DNA of 64,000 bases from an uncultured Bryobacterales bacterium (GTDB taxonomy: Bacteria > Acidobacteriota > Terriglobia > Bryobacterales > UBA6623). The position numbers and the translations under genes are program-made. Below the pieces are notes generated by a model, which searched no databases, had not been told where the DNA came from, and was given only the letters and a program-made list of their open reading frames with translations. Where the stretch lies: the NCBI GenBank assembly GCA_951813065.1, contig CATOTH010000010.1, positions 248,001 to 312,000 on the forward strand. The letters run 5' to 3'. This document shows positions 27,120 to 36,885 of the stretch, piece by piece (position 1 is the first letter of the stretch; each line of letters starts with the position of its first letter).

Positions 27120-27351
27120 GACCTAGCAGGATACTACCGTCGTCGGCGCGACAGCCGCACGGCTTCACCGTGGCCATTCTGCCGGGAGCGCTTTCGAATC
27201 GGCAGGGATTTGCTCCGATCCCGGGGATCCGCGCCCCCTGAGCGCGTGTCTTCCTTGAAGGATCGGTCCTGCAGGGTTAGGATGGGAGTTGGAGTCGTTG
27301 TCACGGGCCGATGCGTAGCGGCGTTTCGGCTTCTCCATTGGAAGGCAAGGG

Positions 27352-28236
27352 ATGTTCCTGACGGACGAATTCAGGCTCAAGGTTGGCTTGGCCGAGCAGT
27401 TGAAGGGCGGCGTGATCATGGACGTCACCGATGCCGATCAGGCCAAAGTCGCCGAGCAAGCCGGTGCTGTGGCCGTGATGGCGCTGGAGCGCGTTCCCGC
27501 CGACATTCGCAAGGAAGGCGGCGTGGCCCGGATGGCCAACATCGAGAAGATCCGGGAAATCATGGCGACCGTGACGATCCCCGTCATGGCCAAGACCCGC
27601 ATCGGCCATTTCGCCGAGGCGATGGTGCTGCAGGCTCTCAAGGTGGACTACATCGACGAGAGCGAAGTGCTGACCCCCGCAGATGAGGAGCATCACATCG
27701 ACAAGCACGGTTTCCGGACTCCCTTTGTTTGCGGCGCTCGGAACTTGGGGGAGGCGTTGCGCCGGATCGCTGAAGGTGCGGCAATGATCCGGACCAAGGG
27801 CGAGGCCGGTTCGGGCAATGTCGTGGAGGCCGTCCGCCATATGCGCGCGATCCAGCGGCAGATGCGGCAGCTGAAGGTGGCCAGCCGGGACGAGCTCGCG
27901 GGCATTGCCAAGGAGTTGCAAGCGCCGTTAGAACTCGTCGAGTCGGTTGCGCACGAGGGCAAGCTTCCGGTTCCGAACTTCTCGGCCGGGGGCATTGCCA
28001 CTCCAGCCGATGCGGCACTCGTGATGAGCCTCGGAGCGGAGGCCGTGTTCGTCGGCTCCGGGATATTCAAGTCCGAGGACCCCGAGCGCAGGGCGGCTGC
28101 CGTCGTCAAGGCGACGACTTTCTTCAGTGATCCCGAGAAGCTGTTGGAGGCGTGCCGGGACTTGGGCGAGCCGATGCCGGGGCTGGATGTCGCGACCCTC
28201 GACGAGAGCGAACTCCTCCAGACTCGCGGCTGGTAG
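27352..28236 (+). CDS. pdxS: Pyridoxal 5'-phosphate synthase subunit PdxS
   Basis: The 294-aa protein matches PdxS/Pdx1 along its whole length: [80 protein letters not shown] and [17 protein letters not shown]. It forms a dodecamer that condenses ribose 5-phosphate, glyceraldehyde 3-phosphate and ammonia into PLP. The lysines of [10 protein letters not shown] and VMAKTRIGH are the usual imine-forming residues. The start ATG has GGAAGGCAAGGG immediately upstream. The partner pdxT follows 47 bases downstream. Confidence 0.97.
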   Translation: MFLTDEFRLKVGLAEQLKGGVIMDVTDADQAKVAEQAGAVAVMALERVPADIRKEGGVARMANIEKIREIMATVTIPVMAKTRIGHFAEAMVLQALKVDYIDESEVLTPADEEHHIDKHGFRTPFVCGARNLGEALRRIAEGAAMIRTKGEAGSGNVVEAVRHMRAIQRQMRQLKVASRDELAGIAKELQAPLELVESVAHEGKLPVPNFSAGGIATPADAALVMSLGAEAVFVGSGIFKSEDPERRAAAVVKATTFFSDPEKLLEACRDLGEPMPGLDVATLDESELLQTRGW

Positions 28237-28283
28237 TCCGCGACGACCGCCAGCCCGCCCGCCAATTGCTTCGGCGAAGCGTC

Positions 28284-28874
28284 ATGAAGATTGGGGTGCT
28301 TTCCCTGCAGGGCGATTTCGACGCCCATGCAAAGCGGCTCGCTCAGTTGGGTGCCGACCCGGTCGAAGTGCGTTACGGCGAGCAGCTTGACCGCGTTCAG
28401 GGCTTGGTCTTGCCGGGCGGGGAGAGCACGACGAACCTGATCCTCTTGGAGGAGGAGGGCTTGTGGTGCCCCCTCCATTCGTTCGCGGCGGAGAAGCCGA
28501 TTCTGGGGACGTGCGCCGGGGCGATCCTGCTTGCCAGGGAGGTGGAGAACCCGTCCCAACCGTCGCTGGCCGCGATCGACATGCGCATCGAGCGGAACGC
28601 CTACGGAAGGCAATCCGACAGTTCGATCCGAGTGGTCGAACCCGAACCGATGTTCGCGCGGCGTGCGTCCGGGGATGCGCTGGAGGCCGTCTTCATCCGA
28701 GCGCCCATCATCCGTTCTGTGGGGCCGTCCGTCGATGTGCTGTTGCGTGACGCCGGAAATCCGATCCTGGTGGAGCAAGGGCGGCATTTGGCGGCCACCT
28801 TCCACGCCGAGTTGACCGACGACACCAGGCTGCACGAACTGTTCCTGGGCAAGGTGAAATCCGGCCATCGCTAG
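28284..28874 (+). CDS. pdxT: PLP synthase glutaminase subunit PdxT
   Basis: The 196-aa class I glutamine amidotransferase has the nucleophile elbow LGTCAGAILLA with Cys77 and the His174/Glu176 pair in FHAELTDD. The LPGGEST oxyanion segment is at residues 43-49. It releases ammonia from glutamine and passes it to PdxS. Length and motifs are standard. The ATG at 28284 begins MKIGVLSLQGDF, the invariant PdxT start; the frame is open further upstream but overlaps pdxS. Confidence 0.97.
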   Translation: MKIGVLSLQGDFDAHAKRLAQLGADPVEVRYGEQLDRVQGLVLPGGESTTNLILLEEEGLWCPLHSFAAEKPILGTCAGAILLAREVENPSQPSLAAIDMRIERNAYGRQSDSSIRVVEPEPMFARRASGDALEAVFIRAPIIRSVGPSVDVLLRDAGNPILVEQGRHLAATFHAELTDDTRLHELFLGKVKSGHR

Positions 28875-28907
28875 CCGCGTCGCCTTTCCGGGTGGGATAC
28901 TGACGGC

Positions 28908-29192
28908 ATGCCATTTCTCAAGAGTTTGGTCGGGCAAGCCGTGCGGCGCGTGGCCCAGGATCCTCGTGTCCGCGAAAAAGCCAGGGATATCATCGAGAAA
29001 GAGATCAAGCCGAGGGCCAAGAACGCCTGGGAGCAGGCCCAGCCCGAGATCGAGGCGGCTTGGGAGAAAGCCAAGCCAGAGGTAGAGGCGGCGAAGAAGC
29101 GGGCCGCCAAGGGTGCGGCCAATATTGCGCAACGCGTGAAGCGGGAGATCAAGGAATCTCGAGCCGCGCCGAAAACGGATTCCGAGGCGTGA
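28908..29192 (+). CDS. Small charged helical protein (94 aa)
   Basis: MPFLKSLVGQAVRRVAQDPR is followed by lysine-, glutamate- and alanine-rich helix to residue about 85 (EKARDIIEKEIKPRAKNAWE, AAKKRAAKGAANIAQRVKRE). It could be a coiled coil or amphipathic helix. No family is recognised. It follows pdxT by 33 bases on the same strand. GATACT ends six bases before the ATG with no Shine-Dalgarno, so it may have its own leaderless transcript. Confidence 0.55.
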   Translation: MPFLKSLVGQAVRRVAQDPRVREKARDIIEKEIKPRAKNAWEQAQPEIEAAWEKAKPEVEAAKKRAAKGAANIAQRVKREIKESRAAPKTDSEA

Positions 29193-29272
29193 CGGCGAAT
29201 CCTGGCAGATGCAGGTCAGTCGCGCTTTGGACGGGTGCCTGCGACTCTGATGTGGACTGGGGACGCTAGGTC

Positions 29273-30379
29273 TTGTCTGGTCCAGGCGTTTATGTTTCGA
29301 TTCCGTTCTGCGCGCAGAAATGCACCTACTGCAACTTTCGCTCGGACGTCTACTCGCGCCCTCTGCGGTCCGAGTACCTGAATCAACTTGCACGGGAGCT
29401 CTGCCGCGCCGAGATTGCGCCCGGCGGCACGCTCTACTTCGGCGGAGGCAGCCCCAGCTTGCTGGAACCCCAGGAGTTCTCGGTCGTTTCGTCGAACCTT
29501 CCGGACGGGGGTTGGGACGAGGCGACCTTGGAAATCGCTCCCGGAGAGGCGACTCCCGACAGAGTCCGTGCGTGGGCCGCTTGTGGCATTGACCGAGCGA
29601 GCCTCGGCGTACAGTCGTTCGATCGGGCAGTCGCGCGGGCCGCGGGGCGGAAACACGGTCCCGAGACCGTGGAGGCCGAGATCGACCGGCTGGTGGCAGC
29701 CGGAATCCGCACAATCTCGGTTGACCTGATCGCGGGGCTAGCACACCAGACGCCGGCAACATGGAGCCGATCGCTTGAATGGGTCGAGCGGCTGGCTGTC
29801 GATCACGTCTCCGTCTACATGCTGGAGACAGACGACGACAGCCGGCTGGGACGGGAGCTGCGTTCGGGTGGAACGCGCTACGGCGCGCCGGACGTGCCGT
29901 CTGAGGACCTGATCCTGGACCTCTACCTGGAAGCGGTCGAACGGTTGGTGGCAATCGGCTTCGAACGTTACGAGGTGTCCAATTTCGCCCGCCGCGGCAA
30001 GCGTAGCCGGCACAATCTCAGGTACTGGACGCTGCAGCCCTACCTCGGATTCGGCAGCGACGCGCACTCCTTCGACGGACATCGGAGGTGGTCGAACGTT
30101 TCCACGGCCCCGGAGTACGTGGAGCGGATGAAGACCGCGGGGTCGGCGCGCGCGACGTTCGAAGAGCTCGGCCCGGAACAGCTGCTTGAGGACAAGGTGC
30201 TCACCGGGCTGCGCACGAGGGCCGGGGTCCGGTTCGATTCGAGGGAGTGGCGCAAGGTCGGACCGCGCGCGGAGCCGCTAGTGGCACAGGGGTGGCTAGT
30301 GGCGGACGGGCCGTCGCTGCGCCTGACGGATCGCGGACTGCTATTCGCCGACGAGGCGATCGCCGACCTGCTCGCCTGA
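29273..30379 (+). CDS. hemW: Radical SAM heme chaperone HemW
   Basis: The 368-aa protein starts with YVSIPFCAQKCTYCNF, the CxxxCxxC radical-SAM cluster motif at about residues 15-22, and continues with LYFGGGSPSLL, SLGVQSF, ISVDLIAGLAHQTPATW, the HemN_C-like region SRHNLRYWTLQPYLGFGSDAHSF in pieces, and a winged C-terminus. HemW inserts heme into target proteins and differs from true HemN oxidase by lacking its longer N-terminus. The start is TTG at 29273; no ATG lies close enough to keep the first strand. Confidence 0.85.
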   Translation: MSGPGVYVSIPFCAQKCTYCNFRSDVYSRPLRSEYLNQLARELCRAEIAPGGTLYFGGGSPSLLEPQEFSVVSSNLPDGGWDEATLEIAPGEATPDRVRAWAACGIDRASLGVQSFDRAVARAAGRKHGPETVEAEIDRLVAAGIRTISVDLIAGLAHQTPATWSRSLEWVERLAVDHVSVYMLETDDDSRLGRELRSGGTRYGAPDVPSEDLILDLYLEAVERLVAIGFERYEVSNFARRGKRSRHNLRYWTLQPYLGFGSDAHSFDGHRRWSNVSTAPEYVERMKTAGSARATFEELGPEQLLEDKVLTGLRTRAGVRFDSREWRKVGPRAEPLVAQGWLVADGPSLRLTDRGLLFADEAIADLLA

Positions 30380-30392
30380 GGTGGCCGTGGGG

Positions 30393-32507
30393 TCAGGCCG
30401 GACGCTGGAAGAAGTTCGCCACATCATCCAGGCTGCTAGTCCTGGGGTAGTCCGGCAGGCTCTTGAGGAAGATGCGCCCGTAGCCCTTGGTGACGACTCG
30501 GCTGTCCAGAAGCGCTAGCACGCCACGATCCGAGGCAGTCCGGATCAGGCGCCCGAAGCCCTGCTTCAGCGTGAGCACCGCCGAGGGGATCTGATATTGC
30601 TGGAACGGATTGCCTCCCTCGGCGCGAATCTGCTCGATCCGCGCTCCGACCACCGGATCTGACGGCACCGCGAAGGGCAGCTTGTCCACGATCACGCAGC
30701 TGAGCTGGTCCCCAGGCACATCGACGCCCTGCCAGAAGCTCATCGTCGCGAAGAGCACGCAGTTCTTGGTCGCGCGGAACCTGTCCAGCAGCGCCGCGTT
30801 CGAGCCTTGCCCCTGCATCAGGCAGGGATACGGCAGGAAGGACGACACCCGCTTGTGGATGTCTGTCATCTGGCGATAGCTCGTGAAGAGCACGAAAGCC
30901 CGACCCCGCGAAAGGTCCAGGAGCCGGGTGATCTCTTCGGCGGCGCGTTCGCTGTACGTGTTGGCCCTCGGGTCGGGCATGTTGTCGGGGATATACAGCA
31001 GGCATTGGCGGCGGTAGTCGAAGTGGCCGGCCACGATCAATTCGTTCGAGTTGCCCATACCCAGCCGTCCGCGGACGTAGTCGAAGGTGTCGTCAACCGC
31101 CAGCGTCGCCGATGTCAGCAGCGCGCTGCCTTCCCGCTGGAAGAGGGTTTCCGCCAGGATGGGGGCCACGTCGATCGGCGTCGCCCGAAGGTGCACGGCC
31201 TTGCCCCGCTTTTCGACCCAGTGGACGAAGTTTTCCCGCCGATCATCGATCATCAGGCTCAATGCCGGGTGCCCGGCCGCGGCGTCCGCCAGGTCCGAAT
31301 CGATGTCATCCATCAGTGCGCGAAGCGTCACGAGCAGCGACTGGGCCCTGTTCGAGAACGGTTCGGCTTCCTCCGAATGGCCGGCGACAAGGCTGATGTG
31401 CGAATGGAGTCCCTCAAGCGCAGAGGCCAGGGAGTCGTACTGCTTCCCGTGGCGGCGGCGGAACTCGCTCCGCTCTCGCAACGTTGTGCGCGATTCCATG
31501 TCGCTGAACAGATCGAAGAAATTCTTTCCCGCTGTCCTCAGGCCCTTCAGCAATCGGTCCAGCTGCTTGGAGCCGAACTTGGCCTTGGAGGCGACGCCTT
31601 GGACATCGCGGGAAAGTTCGTCGAGTTGCGAATTGCCCAGGCTAACACCGAAGAATTGTCCGATGACGCTCTCGATCTCGTGCGCCTCGTCGAAGACAAC
31701 GGCCTGGTGATGGGGGATGATCGCTCCGAAGTCGTCCTTGCTCAAAGCGAGGTCGGCGAAAAAGAGGTGGTGGTTGACGACAATCAGGTCGGCCTCCCGG
31801 GCCCGCTGGTGCATCCGGGTCACGTAGCAGCGGTCGAAGAATTCGCACTGCTTTCCGGAACACGTCTCTCGGCGCGCATCGATCTGCGGCCACAGCCTGC
31901 TGTCAGTGCGTAAGGTTTGCAGCTCGGACCGATCGCCCGTCTCCGTGCCACTCGCCCAATCGTGGATGAGGCCGAAGTCCGTGAGGTCGGCAGTGCCTTC
32001 CAGCATCGGCTTGCGGACCCGTTCCTCCCATTTCTGTAGGCATAGGAAGTTGCCGCGCCCCTTCATCAATGCGACATGCAGCTTGTGGCCCAGCAGGCTT
32101 TCCAGCAAGGGCACGTCCTTTCGAAGCAACTGCTCTTGCAGGTTCTTGGTGCCGGTGGAAATCACGGCGCGAATGCCTGCCAATACCAGCGGAACCAGGT
32201 ACGCCAGGGTCTTGCCCGTGCCGGTTCCGGCCTCGACGATCAGGTGCCTCCTGCTTCCGATGGCGGCCGCCACACCGCTCGCCATCTCCCACTGGCCGGG
32301 GCGATCTTCCCAGCTCTCCATGCGTCCTGACAGGATTCCGCCTGGCTGGAAGAATTTATCGACGGTCAGATCAGATTGGGCTGGACCCGGATTCGGTCCC
32401 TGCCCTGGATTCCACTCATCGTGGTCCCGGCCATATGGGTCGGGATCGGGAGTGCGGTCCCGCTCTTCGAGGGCCCGTTTCCGGACTCTGTCCCCAGCTG
32501 TTCTCAT
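30393..32507 (-). CDS. DinG/YoaA-type ATP-dependent DNA helicase
   Basis: The roughly 704-aa superfamily 2 helicase has Walker A EAGTGTGKTLAYLVP, a DEAH box in AVVFDEAHEIES, and the iron-sulfur cysteine set of XPD-like enzymes (NFLCLQKW, then CSGKQCEFFDRC). Late motifs include ATMSFWQGVDVPGDQL and QGFGRLIRTASDRGVLALLD. It unwinds DNA 5' to 3' during repair or R-loop removal. DKFFQPGGILSGRMESWEDR is the conserved N-terminus; the start may be the ATG at 32507 or the GTG at 32570, and I prefer the ATG. It converges on hemW. Confidence 0.88.
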   Translation of the reverse strand: MRTAGDRVRKRALEERDRTPDPDPYGRDHDEWNPGQGPNPGPAQSDLTVDKFFQPGGILSGRMESWEDRPGQWEMASGVAAAIGSRRHLIVEAGTGTGKTLAYLVPLVLAGIRAVISTGTKNLQEQLLRKDVPLLESLLGHKLHVALMKGRGNFLCLQKWEERVRKPMLEGTADLTDFGLIHDWASGTETGDRSELQTLRTDSRLWPQIDARRETCSGKQCEFFDRCYVTRMHQRAREADLIVVNHHLFFADLALSKDDFGAIIPHHQAVVFDEAHEIESVIGQFFGVSLGNSQLDELSRDVQGVASKAKFGSKQLDRLLKGLRTAGKNFFDLFSDMESRTTLRERSEFRRRHGKQYDSLASALEGLHSHISLVAGHSEEAEPFSNRAQSLLVTLRALMDDIDSDLADAAAGHPALSLMIDDRRENFVHWVEKRGKAVHLRATPIDVAPILAETLFQREGSALLTSATLAVDDTFDYVRGRLGMGNSNELIVAGHFDYRRQCLLYIPDNMPDPRANTYSERAAEEITRLLDLSRGRAFVLFTSYRQMTDIHKRVSSFLPYPCLMQGQGSNAALLDRFRATKNCVLFATMSFWQGVDVPGDQLSCVIVDKLPFAVPSDPVVGARIEQIRAEGGNPFQQYQIPSAVLTLKQGFGRLIRTASDRGVLALLDSRVVTKGYGRIFLKSLPDYPRTSSLDDVANFFQRPA

Positions 32508-32579
32508 CCCGTCATGCGCCCCGTCCGGATCCACCGTCAGGGCCGGGGAGCCCGAGCCCGGCACTCGCACGCCCCGCCC

Positions 32580-33725
32580 TCAACGACCGGTTGGAATTAC
32601 TACTGTACGCGGCCGGCGGGTCCTTGCAGGGATCCGCGCGATGTCTTCCAGGATGCGCTCGTACGCGTCCGCGACCGTCTCCCAGTCATAGCGGATCTTT
32701 GCTTCGCGAACTCCCGCGTCGCGCAAGTCTTGGAGGCTCTGCGAGTCGGCCGCGGCCAGCTCCTCGATTCGCGCGCACAGCGATCCGCGTCCGGAAGTGA
32801 ACGGCAGGCCGGGCCCGCCCGCCACTTCGCGGTTCTCTGGCGTGTCGAGGTAGAGCACGGGGCAGCCCCTGGCCATTGCCTCCACGAGCGCTGGATGCGT
32901 CCCTCCCACCTCGGTGGCGTGGACGTATCCGAGGCAATGGGATTGCAGCTCCCTATAGCCTGTGCCGTAGACGGCCCCGGGGAACAGGATCCGGGTGTCT
33001 TGGGTGGACTTCACCCTCTCGATATAGGAGGCCGAGTAGGGCGCGTCACCGACCATGACGAGCTTGCAGTCCGTCGTGCTCTGCTCGAATTCCTTCACCA
33101 CCAGCAGGGCGTTGTTTTCCGGTTCGAAGCGGCTGACGTAAAGGAAGTAACCCTGCTCTTGCAGTCCGAGTTCGGCAACCTTCGCCATCGAGGCCGTGGT
33201 TCCGCGCGAGGCGCCGTACGCGATGAACTGCGTATCCAATCCGTGGCGCTCGCTGTAGTATTGCTGGATCACTCGGGCGTCCGTCACGACGGCGTCCGGG
33301 CAGAGAGTCGCAAGCCGTTCCGAGAAGCGGTACCAGGCCCGAGCGGCCTTCCCCCACTTCTTGCGTTTTCGTTCCAGGCCGTCCACGTTGAGCACCGTCG
33401 GAATCCCCAGCAGCCGCGGCCAGTACGTGAACACCGCATTGGCGCCGTTGCAGAAGATCGCTGCGTCCGCTCCTTGCGTCCACAGGTGCAGGCACGACAG
33501 CGCCGAATGAACCGGTGTGTCCAAGTGCTTGGTCCGGATTGTAGGGAGGACGACCAACTGGGCCCCGCGGAACTCGCTGAGTCCTTCCATCGCGTAATGC
33601 GATCGACAGTAGACCGTGACCTGGTGCCCGCGCTTGACCAGGCGGGCGGACAGCTCCTCCGCGAATGTCTCGAAGCCGCCGTAGCTGGCAGGTATGCCGC
33701 GTGTGCCCAGCAGGGCGATTCTCAT
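32580..33725 (-). CDS. Glycosyltransferase, GT4 family with DUF1972 N-domain
   Basis: The 381-aa protein begins MRIALLGTRGIPASYGGFET, the DUF1972 signature found in rhamnosyltransferase-like GT4 enzymes. The C-terminal GT-B half has YFLYVSRFEPENNALLVVKE and YVHATEVGGTHPALVEAMARG, containing the donor-binding ExxGxHP-type region. It should transfer a sugar from a nucleotide donor during surface polysaccharide assembly at the inner membrane. Its ATG overlaps the stop of the upstream GT2 gene (ATGA). The longer upstream frame is another gene's wrong frame. Confidence 0.85.
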   Translation of the reverse strand: MRIALLGTRGIPASYGGFETFAEELSARLVKRGHQVTVYCRSHYAMEGLSEFRGAQLVVLPTIRTKHLDTPVHSALSCLHLWTQGADAAIFCNGANAVFTYWPRLLGIPTVLNVDGLERKRKKWGKAARAWYRFSERLATLCPDAVVTDARVIQQYYSERHGLDTQFIAYGASRGTTASMAKVAELGLQEQGYFLYVSRFEPENNALLVVKEFEQSTTDCKLVMVGDAPYSASYIERVKSTQDTRILFPGAVYGTGYRELQSHCLGYVHATEVGGTHPALVEAMARGCPVLYLDTPENREVAGGPGLPFTSGRGSLCARIEELAAADSQSLQDLRDAGVREAKIRYDWETVADAYERILEDIARIPARTRRPRTVVIPTGR

Positions 33726-34795
33726 GCTGCCGGCCGGCCGAGCCGTTGTGAGAGGAACTCCGTCGCGTGCCCGATGGCGCCTCCGGCTTCGCCGCGGAAC
33801 GGGAAGCTGACGGGGCGGTACCGGAACCAACTTGCCATGTACGATTCGCTCACGCGCCGTCGCGCCTGGATCTGACGACGTTTGCGCCACGTGTCTTCGA
33901 TATCCCGAGCCAGGTAGTAGAACGCGCGTAGCGAGGTGCGCTCGACCACCAGGCAGTACGCGACGATGCCCAGATCGCGGATTGTGATCGGCACGAGGTT
34001 GCGCAAGTACAGTGCCGGCGTGATGTTCTTGATCCGCATCAGGAAGCGGTTCTTCACCGAGTGCATGTTGATTTCGGCGGGCAGCTGGTTCCGCATGCCC
34101 GGTCTCAACCTGCGTACATGGTACGCGCAGGCGTGCGGATCGAACAGGCACTTCCAGCCCAGCAGCTGGGCCCGCCAGGCGACGTCGGCGTCCTCGCGGT
34201 AGGCGAAGAATGCCGGGTCGAAGAACTCGCCGTCGACAGAGATGTCCTCGATCATCTCCCGTCGGTAGCAAGCCGCCGCAGCTGTTGCCCCGAACACGTA
34301 CTCGTGCCGCCTGTAGTGACCGTTGTTGGTCTCAAGGCAGCCCCGGTCCTTGTGGCGCAACGTGGGCGTGAAGTACAATCCCGTTGAATCCAGCTGCCGG
34401 CCGCATTCCAGACCGAACGAGGCGTCGGCCAGGAGAAGCTTGCCGCACACAGTGCCGATCCGCGGATCGGTCTCGGCGGTCGCGATCAGGTTTGCGACGA
34501 AATTCGAGAGCAGGAACATGTCGGGGTTGAGCGTCAGCACCCATTCGCCGCGGGCAATCGCGATCGCCTGGTTCTGGGCGGCCGCGAATCCGACATTCTC
34601 CTCGTTGTAAATCACGCGGCAACGGCTCTCGAACGGCTCCAGGATGTCGCAGGTGCCGTCGGTCGAGGCGTTGTCGATCACGATCACTTCCAGCGGCTCG
34701 TGAAGCTGGTCAAGGACCGATTCCAGGCAGCGGCGAATGAAGCGCCCGCTGTTGTAAGTGACAACTGTTACCGATACGAGGGGCTTGCCTAACAT
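33722..34795 (-). CDS. Glycosyltransferase family 2
   Basis: The 357-aa protein has a GT-A domain: VSVTVVTYNSGRFIRRCLES, EVIVIDNASTDGT, NVGFAAAQNQAIAIARGEWV, the DxD-like LTLNPDM and AYREDADVAWRAQLLGW. This is the GT2 subfamily of rhamnosyl- or mannosyl-transferases acting on cell-surface glycans. No transmembrane helices are obvious. It lies 52 bases downstream of another GT2 gene and overlaps the GT4 gene that follows, so the four glycosyltransferases form one tight block. Confidence 0.87.
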   Translation of the reverse strand: MLGKPLVSVTVVTYNSGRFIRRCLESVLDQLHEPLEVIVIDNASTDGTCDILEPFESRCRVIYNEENVGFAAAQNQAIAIARGEWVLTLNPDMFLLSNFVANLIATAETDPRIGTVCGKLLLADASFGLECGRQLDSTGLYFTPTLRHKDRGCLETNNGHYRRHEYVFGATAAAACYRREMIEDISVDGEFFDPAFFAYREDADVAWRAQLLGWKCLFDPHACAYHVRRLRPGMRNQLPAEINMHSVKNRFLMRIKNITPALYLRNLVPITIRDLGIVAYCLVVERTSLRAFYYLARDIEDTWRKRRQIQARRRVSESYMASWFRYRPVSFPFRGEAGGAIGHATEFLSQRLGRPAA

Positions 34796-34847
34796 GCCGT
34801 GTCGTCCGAGCCTAGGACTGGTGGGATCGAGTAATGCGTCGAGCCTG

Positions 34848-35771
34848 CTAGGGCCTGTTCCGGATCGGGAATCCAGATCTCGCCAGACGGAGGACGGAAT
34901 AGTAGGTTCCCGCCTCAGCGCAGCTCAATCTCCTTGAGCACGAGTAGATACTTCTCAGTGCCAATCCCGCTAGCACACCTAGTCGCACTCGACGATATGT
35001 GCGATGCGGGTAGTGCTTATTAGCATAACGCAGCATCCCACCATACCAAGCCTCGAGGCGCTCTTGCAGCGGAAGCTCCCGGAAGGAATGACCGCCGATG
35101 TGCCGGGCGGTCGCGCGCGGAGCGAAGCGGAGCCTGTACCCGGAGTCGCGCAATCTGCGGCACAGGTCTACGTCCTCCCACCACGCGGGGTAGAAGCACT
35201 CGTCCAGGCCGCCCACTGCTTCCAGCGCTTGGCGCCTCAGCAAGAGGAATGCGCCTGCCGGTTGCTCGACATCCTGTCCCGTCGCGGGGTCCATTTCCGT
35301 GAGCCGGTAGCGCCGGTTGATCGGGTTGCGTTTCCAGATGCCGTTCAGTCCCACTGCTTCAAATGCCAGCGTCCAGGCTGACGGCAGCGACCGGGCGAAG
35401 AAGCCGGTCTGGGGTGAACCATCCATGTTGACAAGCAATCCCCCGGCACCGGCGACATCGGATGGTCCGCAAGCCTCCACAAGGGCTTCCACACCGGAAA
35501 GGATCTGGCAGTCCGGGTTCAGAAGCAGCACGAGCGGCGCACTGGTCGTGTCGACCCCTTGGTTCACCGCTGCAGCGAAGCCGCGGTTTTCCTGGTTGTC
35601 GACCCATCTCACCCACGGGTGCGCCTGACGCAACGTCGGCGGAGCCGAGGAGCCCGCGCCGTTGTCTACGACGACGGCCTCGCCGACCATGCCGCGGAGC
35701 GCTCCCAGGCACCCGGGCAACTCCGCGTTCGAACGGTATGCCACGATGACCGCGGCGACCTCCGGGTTCAT
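34848..35771 (-). CDS. Glycosyltransferase family 2 (rhamnosyltransferase-like)
   Basis: The 307-aa protein starts at the ATG at 35771 (MNPEVAAVIVAYRSNAELPG). It carries GEAVVVDNGAGSS, ENRGFAAAVNQGVDTTSAPL, VLLLNPDCQIL and FYPAWWEDVDLCRRLRDSGY, the WbbL-like GT2 arrangement. The ATG overlaps the preceding stop (ATGA), so the 972-base frame extending upstream is not used. Predicted role: adding a deoxysugar to a polysaccharide or lipid-linked acceptor at the cytoplasmic face. Confidence 0.86.
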   Translation of the reverse strand: MNPEVAAVIVAYRSNAELPGCLGALRGMVGEAVVVDNGAGSSAPPTLRQAHPWVRWVDNQENRGFAAAVNQGVDTTSAPLVLLLNPDCQILSGVEALVEACGPSDVAGAGGLLVNMDGSPQTGFFARSLPSAWTLAFEAVGLNGIWKRNPINRRYRLTEMDPATGQDVEQPAGAFLLLRRQALEAVGGLDECFYPAWWEDVDLCRRLRDSGYRLRFAPRATARHIGGHSFRELPLQERLEAWYGGMLRYANKHYPHRTYRRVRLGVLAGLALRSIYSCSRRLSCAEAGTYYSVLRLARSGFPIRNRP

Positions 35772-36784
35772 CCGCGCCCGCTTTCGGCTGGCCACGCCAG
35801 GCGGAAGTACCACTTCCAAAAGCGATCCCAGCCGGCTGCCTGCTGGTACCTGGCGATCTCGGCCTCACTGGCGCAAAGCGCCGCCGCGAGCGGAGCCCGA
35901 CCGGCCCGCGATGCCGCGGACCACCGGGTCTTGCAGTCCGCCAGCCCCAGCTTCAGGCCCCTGAGCCATGGCCTGAACCGGCCTCGCGAGACGGCCATGG
36001 TCGCCCACAGTAGCTGGGCGGCAACGATGGGCATGGCGAACCTCAGCAGCATCGGTTGCGAATAGTGCTTGGCGATCAGCAGAATCTGGTGGCGGGTGAT
36101 CCAGGTCACGCTGCGGGCGCTCCACTGGCCACCGGTCTCGCTGCCAAGGTGCCACGCCTCCGCCTCGGGCAGGTAGACGCCTTGGAGGCCAAGGGCGGCG
36201 GCGCGCATACCCAGGTCCACGTCTTCGAGATACGCGAAGAACGCTTCGTCATACAGTCCCGTCCGCTCGAAGAATTCACGGCGGAACAGCACGGCCGTGG
36301 CCGATGGGAAGTGGGTTGTCCGCTGGTTCGAGAATGCAGGCCCGTCTGCCTTGCCGTGTCCCAGCCGCCAGGCCGCCCCGCCCCTGCAAACTGCGTCGCC
36401 GGCTCCGTCAAGCAGACTCTCCCGGTTAGCGTCGTAGATCTTCCCGGTGGCGAACCAAGCGCTCGAGCGGAGCGCTCCGTTCAGCAGCAGAGCCAGCCAG
36501 TCCCCCTTCAACCGGACGTCGTTGTTGAGCAGCACGATCCACTCGCCGCGGGCCTCCTTGATGCCGCGATTGAGTGCCAGGCTGACCCCGTGGTTGGAAC
36601 CGAGTTCGATCACTCGGGCGCCGAGTTCGCGGGCGGTCGCTGTCGAGTCGTCTGCGGAACCGTTGTCAACGACGATGACCTCGAGTTCCGAGCCCGGCGG
36701 CATGCGCAGCGAGTTGACGGACCTCAGCGCTGGCCCCAGCAGGTCGGCGCGATTGAGGTGCGGAATTACCACGGACACGGTCAT
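35768..36784 (-). CDS. Glycosyltransferase family 2
   Basis: The protein opens MTVSVVIPHLNRADLLGPAL and contains EVIVVDNGSADDST, NHGVSLALNRGIKEARGEWI, VLLNNDVRLKGDW and FFAYLEDVDLGMRAAALGLQ, a GT2 fold with a C-terminal helical region that may associate with the membrane. The start at 36784 (338 aa) is preferred because GT2 enzymes begin at the first strand; an ATG ten codons upstream at 36814 is possible. It is the first gene of the glycosyltransferase block and is divergent from the aminotransferase. Confidence 0.86.
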   Translation of the reverse strand: MTVSVVIPHLNRADLLGPALRSVNSLRMPPGSELEVIVVDNGSADDSTATARELGARVIELGSNHGVSLALNRGIKEARGEWIVLLNNDVRLKGDWLALLLNGALRSSAWFATGKIYDANRESLLDGAGDAVCRGGAAWRLGHGKADGPAFSNQRTTHFPSATAVLFRREFFERTGLYDEAFFAYLEDVDLGMRAAALGLQGVYLPEAEAWHLGSETGGQWSARSVTWITRHQILLIAKHYSQPMLLRFAMPIVAAQLLWATMAVSRGRFRPWLRGLKLGLADCKTRWSAASRAGRAPLAAALCASEAEIARYQQAAGWDRFWKWYFRLAWPAESGRG

Positions 36785-36885
36785 CGCTGAGGTCGCGAAG
36801 GGTGCGGGAACCATCCGCTACTAACCTATATCCTTACCTAAGGGGATCGCGGACTGCCCGACGGGCTCGGCCGCTTGCCGCAGGA

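Noticed and set aside
27120-27351. Possible riboswitch or PdxR-type control region upstream of pdxS
   Set aside because: No recognisable riboswitch fold, operator repeat or divergent regulator gene; only a purine-rich ribosome site is visible.
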